A DNA stretch of 44,625 bases from NCBI RefSeq assembly GCF_030815255.1, contig NZ_JAUSWN010000026.1:1-44625 (forward strand), read 5' to 3'. The stretch comes from Hathewaya limosa (GTDB lineage: Bacteria > Bacillota > Clostridia > Clostridiales > Clostridiaceae). Position numbers and translations under genes: made by a program. The notes under the pieces were generated by a model that saw nothing but the letters and a program-made list of their open reading frames with translations, was not told the DNA's origin and did no database searches. Below are positions 43,447 through 44,625 of this stretch, piece by piece (the stretch's first letter is position 1; each line of letters begins with the position of its first letter).

Positions 43447-44397
43447 CTAAATTTCTTCTAAGGGAGTTGGTAATGTATTTAAAATATCTTCTATTATCTT
43501 ACTAGACAAACGCCTGTTTAAATCCATATCAGTATGTAACACCAATCTATGACTTAAAACAGAAACTGCCATTTCTTTTATATCCTCTGGAATTACATAA
43601 TCTCTACCATTTATAGCTGCATATGCTTGTACTGCTTTCATCAAGGCTAAGGTAGCCCTTGGACTACAACCAGTAACTACCTCATTATTAGTTCTAGTTT
43701 CCTTTACAATGTCTAAAATATATTCTCTTATATGCGAACTTATATGAATCTTATTATAATTTTCTTGTACATACTTAATTTCTTGTAAATTAACTACACT
43801 TTCTAAATTATCTAATGGATCCTCTTCTAGAAATCTTTCCATCATATCTAATTCTTCTGTCTTATTAGGATATCCCATAGACAAAGTTATAAAAAATCTA
43901 TCTAATTGTGCTTCAGGTAATGGAAATGTTCCAAATTGTTCTATTGGATTTTGAGTACCTATTACGAAGAAAGGCTTATTTAATTGAATCGTATTACCTT
44001 CTACAGTAATCTGATTTTCTTCCATACACTCTAAAAGTGCAGATTGAGTTCTTGGAGTTGCCCTGTTTATTTCATCTGCTAAAACAAAATGAGAAAGTAA
44101 CGGTCCTTTTCTAAACTCAAATTCGCCATTTTTCTGATTGTAGAAATATATTCCTGTTAAATCCGATGGTAATAAATCTGGTGTGAATTGAATTCTTTTA
44201 AACTCACAGTTTAAAGATTTTGCTAAACTTCTTGCAAGTTTTGTTTTTCCGAGACCTGGAACATCCTCTAAAAGTACATGTCCTGAACAAATAAATGCAA
44301 CAATAATTTTATCTATTTTACTTGTCTTTCCAACAATTACTTTGCTAACATTTTCATTAATTTTATCTCTAAACTCCTTAAATTTCATAACTTCCAT
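43447..44397 (-). CDS. MoxR family AAA+ ATPase
   Basis: The 316-residue chaperone-like AAA+ ATPase shows Walker A DVPGLGKTKLARSLAK (about 40-55), Walker B LADEINRATPRTQSALLE (about 106-123), sensor 1 in GTQNPIEQFGTFPLPEAQLDRF (starting near 148) and sensor 2 in GCSPRATLALMKA (about 243-255). MoxR proteins typically assist maturation of partner complexes encoded with DUF58 proteins. Two starts are possible, ATG 44397 and ATG 44388; the GGGGGA sequence upstream does not decide cleanly. First gene of the three-gene operon, 133 nt from the end of a group II intron. Confidence 0.94.
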   Translation of the reverse strand: MEVMKFKEFRDKINENVSKVIVGKTSKIDKIIVAFICSGHVLLEDVPGLGKTKLARSLAKSLNCEFKRIQFTPDLLPSDLTGIYFYNQKNGEFEFRKGPLLSHFVLADEINRATPRTQSALLECMEENQITVEGNTIQLNKPFFVIGTQNPIEQFGTFPLPEAQLDRFFITLSMGYPNKTEELDMMERFLEEDPLDNLESVVNLQEIKYVQENYNKIHISSHIREYILDIVKETRTNNEVVTGCSPRATLALMKAVQAYAAINGRDYVIPEDIKEMAVSVLSHRLVLHTDMDLNRRLSSKIIEDILNTLPTPLEEI

Positions 44398-44530
44398 TTT
44401 AAGTTTCCCCCTATAATCAAATCTATTAACTAAATTAATTAAACTTATTATATCATAATTTTTCTCAATATTAAGAATATTGTATTACTTTCTTTTTCTA
44501 TTATTTTATTCTTTATTCTTTTAGAAAAGT

Positions 44531-44625
44531 ATCGAGTAGGAGCTAAATAATTATTTTATTTAGCGTCCTCTCACACCACCGTACGTACCGTTCGGTATAC
44601 GGCGGTTCATTAAGAATTATGTATT
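44531..44625 (-). mobile_element. 3' end of a group II intron (domains V and VI), truncated by the window edge
   Basis: Reading the minus strand, 44606-44575 folds into the domain V hairpin. It has a 9-bp lower stem (ACCGCCGTA with TACGGTGGT), a 2-nt CG bulge, a 4-bp upper stem and a GAAC tetraloop. GTGAGAGGACG follows, then a 9-bp domain VI hairpin (44564-44556 with 44550-44542), and the sequence TCCTACTCGAT, typical of bacterial intron 3' ends, placing the likely boundary at about 44531. The reverse transcriptase and earlier domains would lie to the right of the window. Confidence 0.8.

Overview
The window is AT-rich chromosomal DNA from a low-GC, spore-forming, anaerobic Firmicute, most likely Clostridium sensu stricto. 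This rests on the strong base bias, strong GGAGG-type ribosome binding sites, a reverse rubrerythrin, a GerS/YdcC-like gene beside alr, DUF1540 and DUF6514 small proteins, and the Firmicute gene orders rapZ-yvcK-whiA, ftsE-ftsX-ctp-minJ-uvrB-uvrA and acpS...alr-ndoAI-ndoA. Species-level assignment (a C. novyi/botulinum III/tetani-like organism) would be a guess. No rRNA, tRNA, CRISPR array, complete mobile element or phage gene was found.

Layout. At 0.2-2.4 kb a TetR regulator and a MATE exporter share operator-like repeats. At 2.6-4.6 kb lie an RlmD-type rRNA methyltransferase and a double DUF1540 protein. At 4.8-11.1 kb dnaE, pfkA and pyk run as one co-directional unit, joining replication with lower glycolysis. 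At 11.6-13.8 kb is the only plus-strand group: reverse rubrerythrin, a 56-residue membrane-anchored small protein and a split chromate transporter pair. At 13.9-19.0 kb are whiA, yvcK, rapZ, murB and a PHP phosphoesterase. At 19.2-25.0 kb are uvrC, a YdjM-like membrane protein, and an FHA/RodA-FtsW/class B PBP trio. At 25.1-34.5 kb are uvrA, uvrB, a MinJ-like PDZ membrane protein, a Ctp protease, ftsX and ftsE. At 34.8-40.1 kb are a small membrane protein, the EndoA/EndoAI (MazEF-type) toxin-antitoxin pair, alr, a GerS/YdcC-like protein, nnrD and acpS. At 40.3-44.4 kb are a DUF6514 protein and a MoxR-DUF58-membrane protein operon. The window ends in the 3' end (domains V and VI) of a group II intron on the minus strand.

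Functionally the window is mostly core housekeeping: DNA replication and all three excision-repair genes, glycolysis, peptidoglycan precursor synthesis (murB, alr, regulators yvcK/rapZ), septal and lateral wall synthesis (FtsEX, SEDS-PBP pair, MinJ-like), and acyl carrier protein activation. The less ordinary items are a cluster of DnaA-box-like 9-mers with a 17-bp perfect inverted repeat at 40.7-41.1 kb, the group II intron end, a 43-bp palindrome over the tetR promoter, a 15-bp-period repeat after the rubrerythrin gene, a pyruvate kinase whose C-terminal PEP-utiliser-like domain has lost the usual TSHA motif, and a MoxR/DUF58 operon whose third gene has no transglutaminase core. Several genes were given later starts than the longest open frame, because the Shine-Dalgarno sequence lies inside the longer frame.
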